From Pelethousia sp002409725 (GTDB lineage Bacteria; Bacillota; Clostridia; Christensenellales; CAG-138): a stretch of 6,384 bases of DNA. The notes under the pieces are model-generated. The model saw only the letters and a program-made list of their open reading frames with translations, was not told the origin of the DNA and made no database searches. Each line of letters starts with the position of its first letter. Position 1 is the first letter of the stretch. Shown here piece after piece: positions 5,096 through 6,384 of this stretch. Made by a program: the position numbers and the translations under genes. Location of the stretch: NCBI GenBank assembly GCA_937915455.1, contig CALDNN010000089.1, positions 1 through 6,384 of the forward strand, written 5' to 3'.

Positions 5096-6384
5096 TTAAT
5101 CGGCCAGCAGGTAGGCATAATCCTTTAGGATGGTGAGGATCAGCAGCTCCAGTTCCTTGTCGAGGCCGTTATCGGCCTGGCCCAAGTCATATTCGGCCAC
5201 TTTGCCGTCCAACCGCACTTTGACCACGGGGGTAGTGGGGCAGACCACCATGAAGCCCGCGTTCTCGCTGTCGTTAAAATCCCGTTCGTTCGCGAAATAG
5301 GTGAACTTATGTTTGTAGGGCGCGCTGTCGTAAGGGCAGAAGGCCTCGCAGTTGCCGCACTCGTTGCACATATAGTCCACATGTAAAATCTGGCGCATGG
5401 CGTGGCCGGGCACCTGGATCGTTACGTTGGCCCGGTTGGGGCAAACGGTTGCGCAGGCCTCGCAAACGATGTTGCAGGCCAGGCAGCGCTCAGCTTCGCA
5501 CTTGCTGCTATTATAGGCCAAAATGCCCTTTTTGCCAAGGCAAGTTGCATAGGAAGCCTTGGCAGCTTCGGGGATTTTGTAGGCATGGGCCTCGCCCATC
5601 ACCGCCTCGGCAAAGGCCGCCGCATCCGCGATGGCTTCCACCACGGTGGCAGGGCCGCGCAGGGCGTCCCCTGCTACGAATACGTTGCCGCTGCGCTTAG
5701 GCGGCCGGCCCTTTGCATCGAGGGCCATGCCATAGGCCGCGAAAACGGCCGGGTCGATCTTTTCGCCCAGGGCCGCGATAACGATATCCGCGGGCACCTC
5801 CACGAGCTCGTCGGTCTCCACGGGGCTTCTGCGGCCGCTTGCATCCGGCTCGCCCAAAACCATCTTTCTGCAGGTGAGCACGCCGTTTGCCTGCTTGACC
5901 GGTGCGAGCAGTTCCGCGAACTCCACGCCGTCTTCCAAAGCCATTTCCAGCTCTTCCACATCGGCGGGCATGTACTTTTTGGTACGGCGGTAGACCAAGG
6001 TTACCTTCTCTACGCCCACGGCCCGCTTGGCCGCGCGCGCGGCATCCATAGCGGTGTTGCCGCCGCCCACCACGGCCACGGCTTTGCCCAAATCCAGGGC
6101 CTCGCCGCGCTTGGCCTTGGCCAGGAATTCGATCACGTTCATCACATGGCCGGGGATATCCAGCACGCTGGGCTTTTCAGCGCCCACGGCCAGCAGGATG
6201 TATTCATACCCTTGGGCCGCTAGTTCGTCCTTGCTGGGCGCAGGCTTGCCGCATACGAATTCCGCGCCCATGGCCTTGGCCAGGGCCACATCCTTATCGA
6301 TGGCCGTGTGGGAGATGCGGAATTCCGGGATCACATTGCGCACGATGCCGCCGGGTTTATCCTGCTTTTCAAATACCGTTACGG
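5096..6384 (-). CDS. ygfK: YgfK-type flavin/iron-sulfur oxidoreductase (putative selenate reductase family), C-terminal part
   Basis: The visible 428 residues are the C-terminal part; the frame is open through the window edge, and full YgfK proteins have about 1000 residues. The visible part begins VTVFEKQDKPGGI, the end of the first FAD-binding fold of glutamate-synthase-like oxidoreductases. Then follow VVGGGNTAMDAARAA (NAD(P)H-binding fold, visible residues about 104-118), VTLVYRR, and VFVAGDALRGPATVVEAI (second FAD motif, about 234-251). The tail has two cysteine clusters: C-x2-C-x3-C-x2-C-x3-CP at visible residues 300-314, and C-x2-C-x2-C-x3-CP at 339-350, for 4Fe-4S centres. The CPNRANV and CNECGNC-x3-FCP segments match E. 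coli YgfK as remembered. The selenate-reductase name is only a genome-annotation label; this family recurs beside selenium-dependent molybdenum hydroxylases and in anaerobic purine/urate clusters. It probably passes electrons between NAD(P)H, flavin and a partner such as the adjacent xdh product. Confidence 0.92.
   Translation of the reverse strand, partial: VTVFEKQDKPGGIVRNVIPEFRISHTAIDKDVALAKAMGAEFVCGKPAPSKDELAAQGYEYILLAVGAEKPSVLDIPGHVMNVIEFLAKAKRGEALDLGKAVAVVGGGNTAMDAARAAKRAVGVEKVTLVYRRTKKYMPADVEELEMALEDGVEFAELLAPVKQANGVLTCRKMVLGEPDASGRRSPVETDELVEVPADIVIAALGEKIDPAVFAAYGMALDAKGRPPKRSGNVFVAGDALRGPATVVEAIADAAAFAEAVMGEAHAYKIPEAAKASYATCLGKKGILAYNSSKCEAERCLACNIVCEACATVCPNRANVTIQVPGHAMRQILHVDYMCNECGNCEAFCPYDSAPYKHKFTYFANERDFNDSENAGFMVVCPTTPVVKVRLDGKVAEYDLGQADNGLDKELELLILTILKDYAYLLAD

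Noticed and set aside
5402..6223. 273-codon plus-strand open frame opposite ygfK
   Set aside because: It is an antisense shadow of a gene with clear FAD, NAD(P) and 4Fe-4S motifs.
6341..6343. GTG at 6343 as the ygfK start
   Set aside because: The frame continues upstream as VTVFEKQDKPGGI, a conserved part of the FAD-binding fold, so the gene runs beyond the window.

Overview
The window is a GC-rich stretch of a bacterial chromosome with tightly packed genes. Strong GGAGG-type ribosome binding sites and protein families typical of purine-fermenting anaerobes suggest a Gram-positive, Clostridia-like anaerobe. The organism assignment is inference; there is no rRNA or other taxonomic marker. No tRNA, rRNA, CRISPR array, insertion sequence or phage gene is visible.

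Left block, plus strand (about 36-1745). A purine nucleoside phosphorylase gene (102-923) is followed by a 36-codon ORF (925-1035) and an HD-domain phosphohydrolase (1032-1691). The spacing (1 nt, then an ATGA overlap) says they are one transcription unit, probably ended by the imperfect hairpin at 1719-1745. The 36-codon ORF is the oddest item here. It looks like the C-terminal tail of an MtaD/SAH-deaminase-type amidohydrolase and may be what remains after a large in-frame deletion. The phosphorylase has Gly where the family normally has the His that contacts the ribose 5'-OH.

Right block, minus strand (6384 down to 1785). The order of transcription is ygfK (C-terminal 428 residues visible, 5' part beyond the window), a fused 2Fe-2S/molybdopterin xanthine dehydrogenase of the selenium-dependent molybdenum hydroxylase type (4993-2438), then deoC (2429-1785). 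A TATAAT box with a weak -35 element precedes xdh and lies against a perfect 11-bp inverted repeat in the ygfK-xdh gap. xdh and deoC are separated by 8 nt and are almost certainly co-transcribed.

The genes form a nucleoside-breakdown module. The phosphorylase splits purine (deoxy)nucleosides into base and (deoxy)ribose-1-phosphate. The xanthine dehydrogenase, with YgfK as a probable flavin/iron-sulfur electron partner, processes the hypoxanthine or xanthine base. DeoC cleaves deoxyribose-5-phosphate to acetaldehyde and glyceraldehyde-3-phosphate. A phosphopentomutase linking the two sugar phosphates is needed but is not in the window. Selenium use is inferred from protein architecture and neighbours; no selD, yqeB or yqeC lies here.
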